Source: Streptomyces rubellomurinus (lineage in GTDB: Bacteria > Actinomycetota > Actinomycetes > Streptomycetales > Streptomycetaceae). From it: a DNA stretch of 64,000 nt. Each line of letters opens with the position of its first letter. Position 1 is the first letter of the stretch. The notes below the pieces were generated by a model that was given only the letters and a program-made list of their open reading frames with translations, was not told where the DNA came from and made no database searches. Shown in pieces: positions 55,461 through 64,000 of the stretch. The translations under genes and the position numbers were made by a program. The stretch lies in NCBI RefSeq assembly GCF_000961885.1, contig NZ_JZKH01000001.1:186001-250000 (forward strand), written 5' to 3'.

Positions 55461-56469
55461 AGGCCGTGGCGGGCGAGGGAGGCCCGAAGGCGCTCGCGCT
55501 CATCGCCTCTGGCGAGGGGTAGTAACCCGGAGGGCGTGGTCATCGGGTGGACGTTCGCCAACGACTCATCGCCCCTGGGAGGAGTAACAATCTGGTGCGT
55601 GGTGCAGCCATGCTGTCCGTACCTCCAGCCTCATCGCCCCTGGGAGGGGTAGCGACATGCGCGCCGGGACGGGGATGAGGTTGGCGACGAAGCCTCATCG
55701 CCCCTGGGGGGTAGCAATGCGACATCGGACAGAACCCATGCGAGGCGTTCGGGCCTCATCGCTCCCGGGAGGGGTGGCAACGTGACGGAGATCTGCGAGC
55801 ACCACGACTCCCGGACCGTCTCATCGCCCCTGGGAGGGGTAGCAACTTGACCGCGGCCAGAGTCTCGGCGGTGAGCCACGGAGCCTCATCGCCCCTGGGA
55901 GGGGCAACAACGGGTAGACGACGGCAGGGGCCGCCCGGCGGCGGTGAACCTCATCGCCCCTGGGAGGGGTAACAACTGGTCCCCCTGGGCCGCCAGGTGC
56001 CGCTCGTACGCTGCTCATCGCCCCTCGGAGGGGTAACAACCCCTTGACGTCTCCGGGGACCACGACCATGTGGCAATCTCATCGCCTCTTGGAGGGGTGA
56101 CAATCATTGCAGCATGCGGGCCTTGTGGAGCTGCCCGCCCGTCTCATCACACCCTCGGAGGGGTAGCAACGAGTGCTCCAGGATGTCGAAGGTGCTGCGG
56201 AAGTCGAGGCTCATCGCCCTCGGAGGGGTAACAACGTCTGCGCGCACCGCTACAGGAGGTAGGAGCACGCTGTCTCATTGCCCGTTGGAGGGGGGGTAGC
56301 AACTCGCCGGTGTACATCTCACGTTTCGCCACGGCCAGGCTCATTGCCCTGGGCAGGAGCAGCAACGTGACGATCAGGCCGTCAGCGCGCGACGTACCGA
56401 TCTCATCACCCCTCGGAGGGGTAGCAATCCCTTAAAGCCGAGGATCAGCGCGAAGGCGCCGCAGCGTCA

Positions 56470-56790
56470 TCACCCTTTTAGAGGGGCAGCAACGGTGCTG
56501 TGCCAGCCGGCGTCCTGCAGCGTTCGGATCAAGGCGCGCCGGTCCGTGGGGGGCTTGAGGGCGGGGTGGTCCTCACCGGTCCAGTCGATGCGTGAGCCGG
56601 CGCGGGCGAGCGGCTCGGTCACGGCCGTGACGAACTCGGGTGGGGCTGCTTGGAGAAAGCGAGCTGCCACTGGGGCGGGCGAGCGGATCCCGAGAGGCGG
56701 CGATGTGCCACCAGGGTCCCGGGTCTAGCTGCCCGCCGGCGAGCCGGAAGCGCTGGTCCGGGCTCCAGGCGAATTCCCTGTCAAGTTCTT
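56470..56790 (-). pseudogene. DUF317-domain gene remnant, frameshifted and truncated by the array end
   Basis: Minus-strand reading gives REFAWSPDQRFRLAGGQLDP, then WWHIAASRDPLARP in one frame. After a one-base slip near 56670 it continues as AARFLQAAPPEFVTAVTEPL and PPTDRRALIRTLQDAGWHS. The 'W.IAA..DPLA.P.W.A.F....P.E.V.A.....L' pattern fits DUF317, a domain largely restricted to Streptomyces and relatives. The reading runs into the last CRISPR repeat and stops at 56470, where an intact protein would continue. Both frameshift and truncation point to decay. Confidence 0.6.
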
Positions 56791-57210
56791 CTGTGCACTC
56801 TGCTGGTGGTGCCCGGCTCCTGCTGCCGGTTCCGCTGTCGTGCGCCTCTGCAACGGCGGCTTTGAGCATGTCGGCGTGCGCGGCAGCCCGACACTGAAGC
56901 GCGCCCTCGCTGCGTTCCGCAGGCCGGTCACCGTGTCGGTGTCGCCGGGGGGGGTGTCGTCCGAGCAGGAGCGCGGCCACCAGGTCTCACTCTTTCGAGT
57001 GACATGCGTTTTGGACGACTTGCCGCCTGTTCCGGGTGCGCGCAGTGCCCGGGGATGGGAGGGCAGTTGTTCGAGCGGGAGTGGGCGGTGGCTGGTGGCC
57101 GGATTGCGATCTTGTTGCCGGGTGCGGCTGTCCTCAGGATGGCGCGCGGGGTGCGGCCGGTGGGGCTGGGCTGTGCCCTTGTTGTTGCTGCCGAGTAAAG
57201 GGGTGTCCTG
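56791..57210. other. Intergenic, 420 bp, no gene recognised
   Basis: It lies between the DUF317 remnant and the next plus-strand gene. A 64-codon plus-strand frame at 57004-57198 ends just before that gene but has no motif or clear ribosome-binding site. The promoter for the 57211-59397 pair should be here. Confidence 0.35.
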
Positions 57211-57839
57211 ATGGCTGATGCCACGATCGACCTGCCGTTGAGTTTCGAGGTGCCCGAGGCCTTCTCCGACATCGACTTCAAGGTGTCGGCGGAGGCGAAC
57301 ACGAACAAGCTGATCGAGCGGCTGAACATGGTGGACCCCAAGCCGTCCGACGAGGAGGTCGCGCACGCGGTCCTCGCGCAGCAGACGATGTACGAGCTGT
57401 TGTCGGCGGCCGGCGCGGTGTACGCGGGGACGCTGCTGTACGGGCCGACGAAGGAGAACCCGAAGGAGAAGCTGTCGTCGGCGATCCTGACGGTGACCGC
57501 GCGGCCGGCGGAGCTGTCGAACGAGCGGACGGTGCAGCGTCTGGCGCGGACGATGGGGCGATCTACCCGCAGGCCGAGGTCGGTGTCGTCGTGCTGGAGA
57601 GCGGTCCGGCGGTGCTGCTGACGGAGGAGCGGAAGGTGGAGAAGCCGGTCAACCTCCTGACCGACGGCGGCGGTCCCACGATCGTGCGCCAGCTGCACAC
57701 CTTCGTCCCGATCCCGGGGCGGCTCGCGATGGCGGACTTCGCGATCGCCACCGAGAACCTGGACCACTGGGATGCGTGCGTGGAGGTCCTCGCCGAGGTC
57801 TGCCGCACCATCACCTTCCCCGACGCCGCCGCGGCCTGA
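57211..57839 (+). pseudogene. Unknown protein of about 209 aa, split by a frameshift near 57555
   Basis: The first frame begins MADATIDLPLSFEVPEAFSD and runs to TVQRLARTMG. Coding character then jumps frame and continues as AIYPQAEVGVVVLESGPAVL and on to DACVEVLAEVCRTITFPDA, ending 57839. A single missing or extra base explains this. The ATG has only a weak purine leader. Composition is alternating strands and helices, with no signal peptide and no membrane segment. I do not recognise the family. It stands 22 bp before a gene for a large membrane protein and is probably its operon partner. Whether the frameshift is real or a sequence error cannot be decided from the window. Confidence 0.6.
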
Positions 57840-57861
57840 ACCGAGACAGGGAGCAGTCATC

Positions 57862-59397
57862 ATGAGGAGCTACAACGGTCAGGTCGACCGCCTGGGGTTC
57901 ATGCCGCACCACGACAAGTACGTGGGGGCGGTCCACAAGGAGCTGGAGATCTTCGGCAAGGATCCGGGCATGTCGATGCGGATCTGGGGCTGGGATCCGG
58001 CGGCCCTGACCGACGTCGAGCACTACAAGATCGACCAGCTGAAGCGCATGTTCACCTTCCAGGAGAACCAGATCCGCGACGCCCTCTACCGCCTCGGGCA
58101 GGAGTGGGACACCTACCTGGACTCCAGCGAGGACCTGCGGAGCCAGGCGCAGGAGTTCGTCGACGAGCTTCCGCGGCGCACGTGCGAGGCCCTGGAGCTG
58201 TACTTCGCCACGTCCGACGACCCCGCCTACGCCCCGAGTGACGCGTTCCCCGGCTACGTCCCCCCGAAGCGGGACAGCAGCTACAAGCGCGGCGACCTGG
58301 GCTACGACTTGGAGACGGCGGAGATCCTGCGCGACGCCCTGGAGGACGGGAAGCTCGGGGAGGTGAAGCGCGGCACGTTCGACCCACGCTATGTCGACGG
58401 AAGTCTCGAGGGTGTGGTGGAGGGGGTGCTGTCGTGGCGGCATCCGGCGATCGCGCGCAACGCGGGCGAGAACAAGTCCCTCGCCATGGGCGCGAAGAGC
58501 TACGAGGGCGTCTACTGGAGGTTGACGGATGGCAGCTACCCCCGCGAGTACATCACGGACCAGCGTCTCTACGACCTGATCGACACCGCGATCGCGATCC
58601 AGGCCGAGTACCAGCTCCAGTGCCTGCTCACGGACCGCGAGTTCACCCGGGTGGTCGAGAACCGCGGCATGGAGTTCGAATGGCTCAAGGCCGAGGCCGC
58701 CCGCAAGGCCGCCGAGGAATCCGCAGGCCCCTGGGGACTCATCGGTGACATCCTCGGCATCGTCTCCGCCGTCGCCGGCGTCCTGGCCCTCATCCCCATC
58801 CTCACCCCGATCGCCGGTCCGGTCGCCGCCGTCACCGCGATCGCCGCCCTCGGCGCCCACACGGTGGACGCCGCGATCAAGGGCGACTGGGACGCCGCCA
58901 CCATCGCCGGGCTCGGTGCCGACGCGCTGGCCGCCCTGCCCGGCATCGGAGCGGTCTCCAAGAGCCTCAAGGCGGGCAAGGCCATCACCAAGACGATCGG
59001 CGCCGGCGCCAAGGCCGGCCACAAGGCCAGCGTCGGTGTCCGCCGGGCCGGGCTCACCTTCCTCTCCGAGACCGGCGGCACCGGGGCCTCCGACGCGAGC
59101 AAGGTGTTCAACTACATCGGCACCAAGGGCGCCAAGATCGTCGGCGCCACCGAGAAGGCCGGGCAGATCACCGGGAAGGTCCTCCAGGGCTCGGTCAACC
59201 TCTCCACCCAGATCCCCCTCGTCGTCGAGATGGCCTCCGGCGCCGACCTCGCCGACGCGAAGACCGGCGCCACCGGCGCCGCCCTGACCGCGAACTACGG
59301 ACAGTCCATCGGCAGCTGGGGCGCCGTCGGCACCGCCGCGCAGAAAGCCGGAACCATCTCCCTCTCCACCTTCGCCAAGATCATCGGCCGCCGCTGA
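57862..59397 (+). CDS. Large protein with central hydrophobic hairpin, unknown function, 511 aa
   Basis: The N-terminal about 115 residues are helical and charged (HYKIDQLKRMFTFQENQIRD, RSQAQEFVDELPRRTCEALE). A soluble middle part follows. Two hydrophobic helices at about 294-335 (GLIGDILGIVSAVAGVLALI, PILTPIAGPVAAVTAIAALG) are separated by Pro-Gly turns. Then comes DWDAATIAGLGADALAALPG and an Ala/Gly/Lys-rich C-terminal half (KSLKAGKAITKTIGAG). The hydrophobic stretch plus Gly-rich tail is reminiscent of secreted polymorphic-toxin or type VII substrate backbones, but no toxin domain is seen and the label would be speculative. ATG 57862 has GGGAGCA upstream. Coding quality is high and no disruption is seen. 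Confidence 0.65.
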   Translation: MRSYNGQVDRLGFMPHHDKYVGAVHKELEIFGKDPGMSMRIWGWDPAALTDVEHYKIDQLKRMFTFQENQIRDALYRLGQEWDTYLDSSEDLRSQAQEFVDELPRRTCEALELYFATSDDPAYAPSDAFPGYVPPKRDSSYKRGDLGYDLETAEILRDALEDGKLGEVKRGTFDPRYVDGSLEGVVEGVLSWRHPAIARNAGENKSLAMGAKSYEGVYWRLTDGSYPREYITDQRLYDLIDTAIAIQAEYQLQCLLTDREFTRVVENRGMEFEWLKAEAARKAAEESAGPWGLIGDILGIVSAVAGVLALIPILTPIAGPVAAVTAIAALGAHTVDAAIKGDWDAATIAGLGADALAALPGIGAVSKSLKAGKAITKTIGAGAKAGHKASVGVRRAGLTFLSETGGTGASDASKVFNYIGTKGAKIVGATEKAGQITGKVLQGSVNLSTQIPLVVEMASGADLADAKTGATGAALTANYGQSIGSWGAVGTAAQKAGTISLSTFAKIIGRR

Positions 59398-59520
59398 CCA
59401 CACCGGCACAAAACCCCAGGCACCACCCGGCCTCGTTCCGGCGCCCCGGCCGTCCCGGGCGGCGGAACGAGGCCCGCCCCAAGGCCGGCACGCAACCCGC
59501 AGGAACGGAAAAGGACCGCC

Positions 59521-59706
59521 GTGGAACCCGCACACCGCCCACCCACCCGCACCGCCCTGCTCAAAGCGGCCCTCGCCGCCCTGGGCGCGGTCTTCTTCCT
59601 CCTCGCCATCACCCTGCCCGCCCCCTGGGCCTACGCCGTCGGCGCCCTCCTCCTCGCCGCCTCCGTCCTCCCCGGCCGCCGCAGGTCACGCGGACGCCGC
59701 CGGTAG
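59521..59706 (+). CDS. Small membrane protein, 61 aa
   Basis: The GTG start has AAAAGGA upstream. The product has two likely membrane helices (AALAALGAVFFLLAITLPAP and AYAVGALLLAASVLPG) and a basic C-terminal tail (RRRSRGRRR), so the loops probably stay in the cytoplasm. It follows the unknown 511-aa gene by 123 bp in the same direction and may belong to the same unit. No family is recognised. Composition supports a real gene, though short Arg/Ala-rich frames are common in this DNA. Confidence 0.5.
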   Translation: MEPAHRPPTRTALLKAALAALGAVFFLLAITLPAPWAYAVGALLLAASVLPGRRRSRGRRR

Positions 59707-59883
59707 CCCTGCGAACACCCTCCTCCACCCCGGCCGGCATCCGCGAATCGGCGGGCGAACCCGTGGCACGGACCTCCCGGCACCCGCGCCACCTCGCCCG
59801 CGACGCGGGCACCGACCGGCCCTGTGCAGAGGCTTTTGACCAGGGCTCTGCTGGGTGAGCGGCCGTGACACAGGCCCGGGTGC

Positions 59884-61157
<1,274 letters not shown>

Positions 61158-61292
61158 ACGCCCCGGTGACCGCGGTGTTCGACCATCAGTTCTGACAGCT
61201 CCCCGCGGGTCAAGCTCCTCAGGAGGCTGGGCCCGGGGACCGCCCCGTCCATCGTGTGACTGGCCCCGGTCAGCCGCTCGGGCTGCTGCCCG

Positions 61293-61685
61293 CTAACCCG
61301 CGACCGACTCCGCGCGGAAGGCGTGGTCGAGGTTGTCCTCGACCCAGCTGCGCAGGTGGTTGAGGGGGACGGCGGCGCTGCGGCCAAGGTCGGTGAGCGC
61401 GTACTCGACGTGCAGGGGTACGGCGGGGTACACGGTCCGGTCGAGGATGCCGACGTCCTCCAGGCGGCGCAGGGTCTGGGTGAGCACCTTGGGGCTGACG
61501 CCCTGGAGCCTGCGCTGGAGTTCGCCGAACCGCTGGGGACCCTCTTCGAGGGCGCCGATGGCGAGGGCCGACCACTTGTTGGCGAGCAGGTCGAGCAGGG
61601 CGCGGCAGGGGCACTGGGCGGTGTAGACGTCGTGGTGCGGGTGTTGCCCGCTCGGGCAGCTGGTCGCCACGTGCAAGCTCCTCAT
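61293..61685 (-). CDS. HxlR-family transcriptional regulator, 130 aa
   Basis: This is a winged-helix repressor or activator of the HxlR/YodB type, often responding to quinones or aldehydes through cysteine oxidation. The family pattern is plain: CPCRALLDLLANKWSALAIG, GALEEGPQRFGELQRRLQGV, SPKVLTQTLRRLEDVGI and VEYALTDLGRSAAVPL. Cysteines near the N-terminus (TSCPSG, AQCPC) are candidates for redox sensing. The ATG at 61685 begins MRSLHVATSC. It is divergent from an oxidoreductase gene, the usual target of such regulators, with a palindrome in between. Confidence 0.9.
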   Translation of the reverse strand: MRSLHVATSCPSGQHPHHDVYTAQCPCRALLDLLANKWSALAIGALEEGPQRFGELQRRLQGVSPKVLTQTLRRLEDVGILDRTVYPAVPLHVEYALTDLGRSAAVPLNHLRSWVEDNLDHAFRAESVAG

Positions 61686-61691
61686 CAGGGC

Positions 61692-61708
61692 ACTTCCCAA
61701 AGGGAAGT
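61692..61708. promoter_or_regulatory. Likely HxlR operator
   Basis: A perfect inverted repeat ACTTCCC-AAA-GGGAAGT lies 7 bp upstream of the regulator start, in the divergent promoter region. Its size and position fit an autoregulatory winged-helix dimer site. Confidence 0.65.
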
Positions 61709-61809
61709 AATGGACCTTGCAGGTAACCATACCCCCGGGGATAGCGTCGCCAGCGTCAAGGGAAGGCCGCCAACGGCCCTCCTCAGAACGCTGTTTCAGG
61801 AGATGACGC

Positions 61810-62778
61810 ATGTCCGCAGACATGATGCGCGCGGTGGTCCAGGACACCTTCGGCGGCCCGGAGGTGCTGCGGGTCGAGCAAGTGGCACGCCCGGTGCCGC
61901 TGCCCACCGAGGTGCTGGTGCGGGTGCACGCGGCCGGGATCAACCCGGTGGACTGGAAGACCCGCGGCGGCTCCGGCATGGCCGGGCTGCTGGGCGAGCC
62001 GCCGTTCACCCTCGGCTGGGACGTGTCCGGCGTGGTGGCCGAGGTCGGCTTCGGCGTGACCACGCTGAAGGTCGGCGACGAGGTGTACGGCATGCCGTGG
62101 TTCCCGCGGGTCGCGAACGCCTACGCGGAGTACGTCACCGCGCCGGCCCGCCAGTGGGCCCGCAAGCCCGCCACCCTCGATCACGTGCATGCCGCCGCCG
62201 TGCCGCTCGCGGCGCTGACCGCCTGGCAGGCCGTCGTCGACACCGCTCAGGTGCAGGCCGGCCAGCGGGTGCTGATCACCGCCGCGGCCGGCGGGGTCGG
62301 CCACTTCGCGGTGCAGTTCGCCCGCCACCTGGGCGCCCACGTGATCGCCACCGCCAGCGCCGCCCGCCACCCCTGGCTCAAGGAGCTCGGCGCCGACGAG
62401 GCCATCGACTACACCACCACCCGCTTCGAGGAGGCCGTCGCCGATGTCGACGTCGTGATCGACCTGGTCGGCGACGCCCACGACAGCACCAGCACCCGCT
62501 CGCTGAAGGTGCTGCGCCCCGGCGGCCTGCTGGTCGCGATCCCGCAGGGCGTCTCCCCGGAGCTGGCGCAGGCCGCCGAGGCGGCCGGCGTGCGGGTGAC
62601 CCCGTTCCTGGTCGAGCCGGACGGCACGGCGCTGACGACGATCGCGGGGCTGATCGACGGCGGCGAGGTCGCCGTCGAGGTGGAACAGACCTTCCCGCTG
62701 GAGCAGGCCGGCGCGGCCCACGCCCGCGGCGAGGCCGGCCGCACCCGCGGCAAGCTCGTCCTGACCGTCACCAACTGA
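61810..62778 (+). CDS. NADP-dependent quinone-oxidoreductase-like MDR enzyme, 322 aa
   Basis: This is a medium-chain dehydrogenase/reductase of the zeta-crystallin/quinone-reductase type. The N-terminal GroES-like domain has VLVRVHAAGINPVDWKTRGG and LGWDVSGVVAEVG. The nucleotide-binding domain has the ITAAAGGVGHFAVQFARHLG Rossmann loop and a VIATASAARH segment for NADPH. The catalytic-zinc cysteine ligands are absent, as in quinone reductases. The ATG at 61810 has CAGGAGA upstream. It is divergent from and probably controlled by the HxlR regulator, consistent with detoxification of quinones or enones. Confidence 0.92.
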   Translation: MSADMMRAVVQDTFGGPEVLRVEQVARPVPLPTEVLVRVHAAGINPVDWKTRGGSGMAGLLGEPPFTLGWDVSGVVAEVGFGVTTLKVGDEVYGMPWFPRVANAYAEYVTAPARQWARKPATLDHVHAAAVPLAALTAWQAVVDTAQVQAGQRVLITAAAGGVGHFAVQFARHLGAHVIATASAARHPWLKELGADEAIDYTTTRFEEAVADVDVVIDLVGDAHDSTSTRSLKVLRPGGLLVAIPQGVSPELAQAAEAAGVRVTPFLVEPDGTALTTIAGLIDGGEVAVEVEQTFPLEQAGAAHARGEAGRTRGKLVLTVTN

Positions 62779-62859
62779 CGGCAACCGCCCGGGAGGCCGG
62801 CCCCATCGTCTCCCCGATCGCGGCGGGAATCGAACACGCCCTGGCCCGGAGTGCCCGGC

Positions 62860-63005
62860 CCACGCCAGGGCGGCGCGCCCGGTCGGGCTGACCAGGGCGG
62901 CGCGCTCGTCGTCCGGCCGCCGCTCGCGGCTCACCGGGCCGGCCGCCTCCAGCCGCTTGATCGGCGGAGTCGAGGTGCCGTGGTCGAGGTGCCGTGGTCG
63001 AGCTG
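62860..63005 (-). pseudogene. MarR-family regulator remnant
   Basis: The minus strand reads LDHGTSTPPIKRLEAAGPVS, then RERRPDDERAALVSPTGRAA, a clear recognition helix and wing of a MarR protein ('LD.GTLTPLIKRLEAAGLVSR'). The remainder is missing or out of frame. A 14-bp tandem duplication (unit GTCGAGGTGCCGTG, near 62968-62996) disrupts the frame just before the helix. The rest of this roughly 350-bp gap holds no other recognisable gene. Confidence 0.6.
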
Positions 63006-63128
63006 CGGCCAAGGGCCGCAAGGCCGTCGAGGAGGCCGCGCTCTCCACCGCGTACGCCCCGCCGTGGGTCCGGCGGGCCGGCCCCCGCCGCTCCAGCACT
63101 CGCGGGCCGGACAGCGTCGGACGCCGGA

Positions 63129-63533
63129 TCAGCGGGCGCTGCCGAGGTTCCGGTCGGCGTCGGAACCCTGGAGCATGAGGGTGGTCTCCTCGATGCGCCG
63201 GAACCGGCCGTCCGGGGCGAACTCGCCGAAGAGGTAGACCTCCATGCGCACGGAGGAGCCGTCGGTCTTGTGGACGTCGACGATGTGGCGCTCCGCGTAG
63301 AGGTCGCCCTGAACGAGCTCCTCCAGGACCTGGATCTCGCCGCCGGCGACGATCGTGCGCAGGTGGGCGATGTGGGCCGTGAACTCCTCCCGGTCGTCCC
63401 AGCGGCCGTCGGTGCGCTGGCGGTAGTCGGGGGCGAAGTGCCGGTCGACGGCCTCGGCCAGGTCCAGACCGGGGGTGAAGAGCAGGTCGGTGAGGGCGGC
63501 GGCGACGTCGGTGCGAGTGGCGGTGGCGGTCAT
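63129..63533 (-). CDS. SnoaL-like (NTF2-fold) protein, 134 aa
   Basis: This is a small alpha+beta-barrel protein: helix AVDRHFAPDYRQRTDGRW, DREEFTAHIAHLRTIVAG, then strands QVLEELVQGDLYAERHIVDV, VRMEVYLFGEFAPDGRF and the ending RIEETTLML. This matches the SnoaL/nuclear-transport-factor-2 superfamily, which includes polyketide cyclases, isomerases and many of unknown function. The ATG at 63533 begins MTATATRTDV. It is divergent from an MFS transporter gene; the shared upstream region has repeated TGGACAG boxes, suggesting joint control. Confidence 0.85.
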   Translation of the reverse strand: MTATATRTDVAAALTDLLFTPGLDLAEAVDRHFAPDYRQRTDGRWDDREEFTAHIAHLRTIVAGGEIQVLEELVQGDLYAERHIVDVHKTDGSSVRMEVYLFGEFAPDGRFRRIEETTLMLQGSDADRNLGSAR

Positions 63534-63600
63534 GGAAGTCTCATGGGGATTCACGTTCCGGCACGATATACGCGCGTCGAGCACGCATCTGTGCGAGCGG

Positions 63601-63661
63601 GTGGACAGTCGCGGACAGGAGTGGACAGTGTCCGCACCGGCATGACCTGGAGAGTGGACAG
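63601..63661. promoter_or_regulatory. Cluster of TGGACAG boxes in a divergent promoter
   Basis: GTGGACAG occurs at 63601, 63621 and 63654, with GCGGACAG at 63611. The third box is part of a GGACA-G-TGTCC palindrome. The cluster lies between the SnoaL-like and MFS genes and is a good candidate operator. Confidence 0.5.
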
Positions 63662-63684
63662 CGCCCCGGCCCAGGCTGTGCGGC

Positions 63685-64000
63685 ATGAACCTCCCACACA
63701 GACAGGCGGTTGCGCTCGCGGTGCTCGCCGCGGCGCAGTTCACCGTCATGCTCGCCACCTCGATCGTCAATGTCGCGCTGCCGCAGATCCGCGCCGGGGT
63801 CGGCCTGTCGGAGAGCGGCACCACCTGGGTGGTCAACGCGTACGGCCTGGTGTTCGGTGCGCTGCTGCTGGCGGGCGGACGGGCGGGCGACCTGCTCGGT
63901 CGCCGCCGGGTGCTGGGCTGGGGTCTCGGGCTGTTCGCGGCGGGCTCGGCGGTGGCGGGACTGGCCGGCTCGTCCGGGGTGCTGATCGCGGCCCGGGTGC
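63685..64000 (+). CDS. MFS drug-efflux transporter, partial (runs off the right edge)
   Basis: The first 105 residues of a major facilitator protein are present. Helix 1 contains ALAVLAAAQFTVMLATSIVN and is followed by VALPQIRAGVGLS and helix 2. The family motif A appears as GGRAGDLLGRRRVLG. The opening 'AQF...LD/T.SIVNVALP.I' is typical of the 14-helix DHA2 group (EmrB/QacA-like). The ATG at 63685 is the natural start. The remaining about 380 residues lie outside the window. Confidence 0.88.
   Translation, partial: MNLPHRQAVALAVLAAAQFTVMLATSIVNVALPQIRAGVGLSESGTTWVVNAYGLVFGALLLAGGRAGDLLGRRRVLGWGLGLFAAGSAVAGLAGSSGVLIAARV

Larger units (their letters stand above)
52774..56493 (+). CRISPR. CRISPR array, about 58 strongly diverged repeats
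   Basis: By hand count there are about 58 repeats of about 28 nt and 57 spacers of 33-38 nt, with a period of 61-66 bp. The consensus begins CCTCATCG, has a hairpin CCCCT/AGGGG with a GGG loop, and ends TAGCAAC. Cas6 cutting at the stem base would leave GTAGCAAC as the 5' handle, so the crRNA sense is the plus strand. The repeats are unusually variable: many carry substitutions in the loop, changes in stem length (near 53223, 53353, 55440) or damaged 3' ends (near 53939, 55108, 55303). Decay is strongest in 53870-54030, 55100-55400 and beyond 56070. Open frames crossing the array on both strands are artefacts of the repeat period. Confidence 0.96.

Noticed and set aside
53122..56365. Many open frames of 60-130 codons on both strands
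   Set aside because: They lie inside the CRISPR array and repeat the same peptide every 20-22 residues because the repeat period keeps frames open.
57004..57198. 64-codon plus-strand frame before 57211
   Set aside because: No recognisable family, no good ribosome-binding site, and overlapping frames on both strands are equally open.

Overview
The window is very GC-rich and densely coded, with frequent GTG starts and four-base ATGA/GTGA start-stop overlaps. A DUF317 remnant and serine-recombinase pieces of the kind common in streptomycetes fit a Streptomyces or close relative. There is little housekeeping content. Most of it is an accessory region made of antiviral systems, a small biosynthetic cluster, decayed genes and recombinase remnants. 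All family assignments were made by reading the translations; no database search was run.

Left part (1-31 kb). A frameshifted serine-recombinase remnant lies at the edge, followed by a PIN-domain protein and a frameshifted, membrane-anchored restriction-endonuclease-like gene. Two defence operons on the minus strand follow. A complete Wadjet (jetABCD) anti-plasmid SMC operon runs 11295->3319 and ends in a perfect 15-bp hairpin. Upstream of it, 30998->12026, is a long translationally coupled operon: Ser/Thr kinase, SNF2-family helicase, a giant Eco57I/PglX-like N6-adenine methylase, a giant DEAD/DEAH helicase with a DUF1998-like region and a Vsr-like nuclease segment, and a UvrD-type helicase with a RelE-like N-terminal domain. 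It shares the helicase/methylase/DUF1998 logic of DISARM and Druantia but matches neither exactly. It ends directly on the remnant of another helicase gene.

Middle part (31-46 kb). A complete additional arginyl-tRNA synthetase (argS) is divergent from a coupled operon: a kinase-like/nucleotidyltransferase fusion, two radical-SAM enzymes, two glycosyltransferases, a PLP decarboxylase, a sulfotransferase and an APS-kinase-like protein, with a convergent methyltransferase. No NRPS or PKS is present. This looks like an uncharacterised pathway to a small, glycosylated, sulfated product, possibly linked to arginine or tRNA-Arg. A NucS/DUF5655-like nuclease gene with strong terminators separates it from the CRISPR locus.

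CRISPR part (46-57 kb). A type I-B-like effector operon (cas6-cas8-cas7-cas5-cas3, minus strand, no cas1/cas2/cas4) is divergent from an array of about 58 strongly diverged repeats (52774-56493). The array contains an old three-spacer duplication and ends against a truncated DUF317 gene. Past the 3' end of cas3 lies an isolated two-repeat, one-spacer element in the opposite orientation to the main array. It resembles the degenerate CRISPR-like RNAs (CreR/CreA type) that reprogram Cascade for regulation.

Right part (57-64 kb). A frameshifted gene and a large membrane protein of unknown function are followed by a truncated serine recombinase with a small coiled-coil partner. The rest looks more ordinary: an HxlR regulator divergent from an oxidoreductase, a MarR remnant, a SnoaL-like protein and the start of an MFS transporter that runs off the edge.
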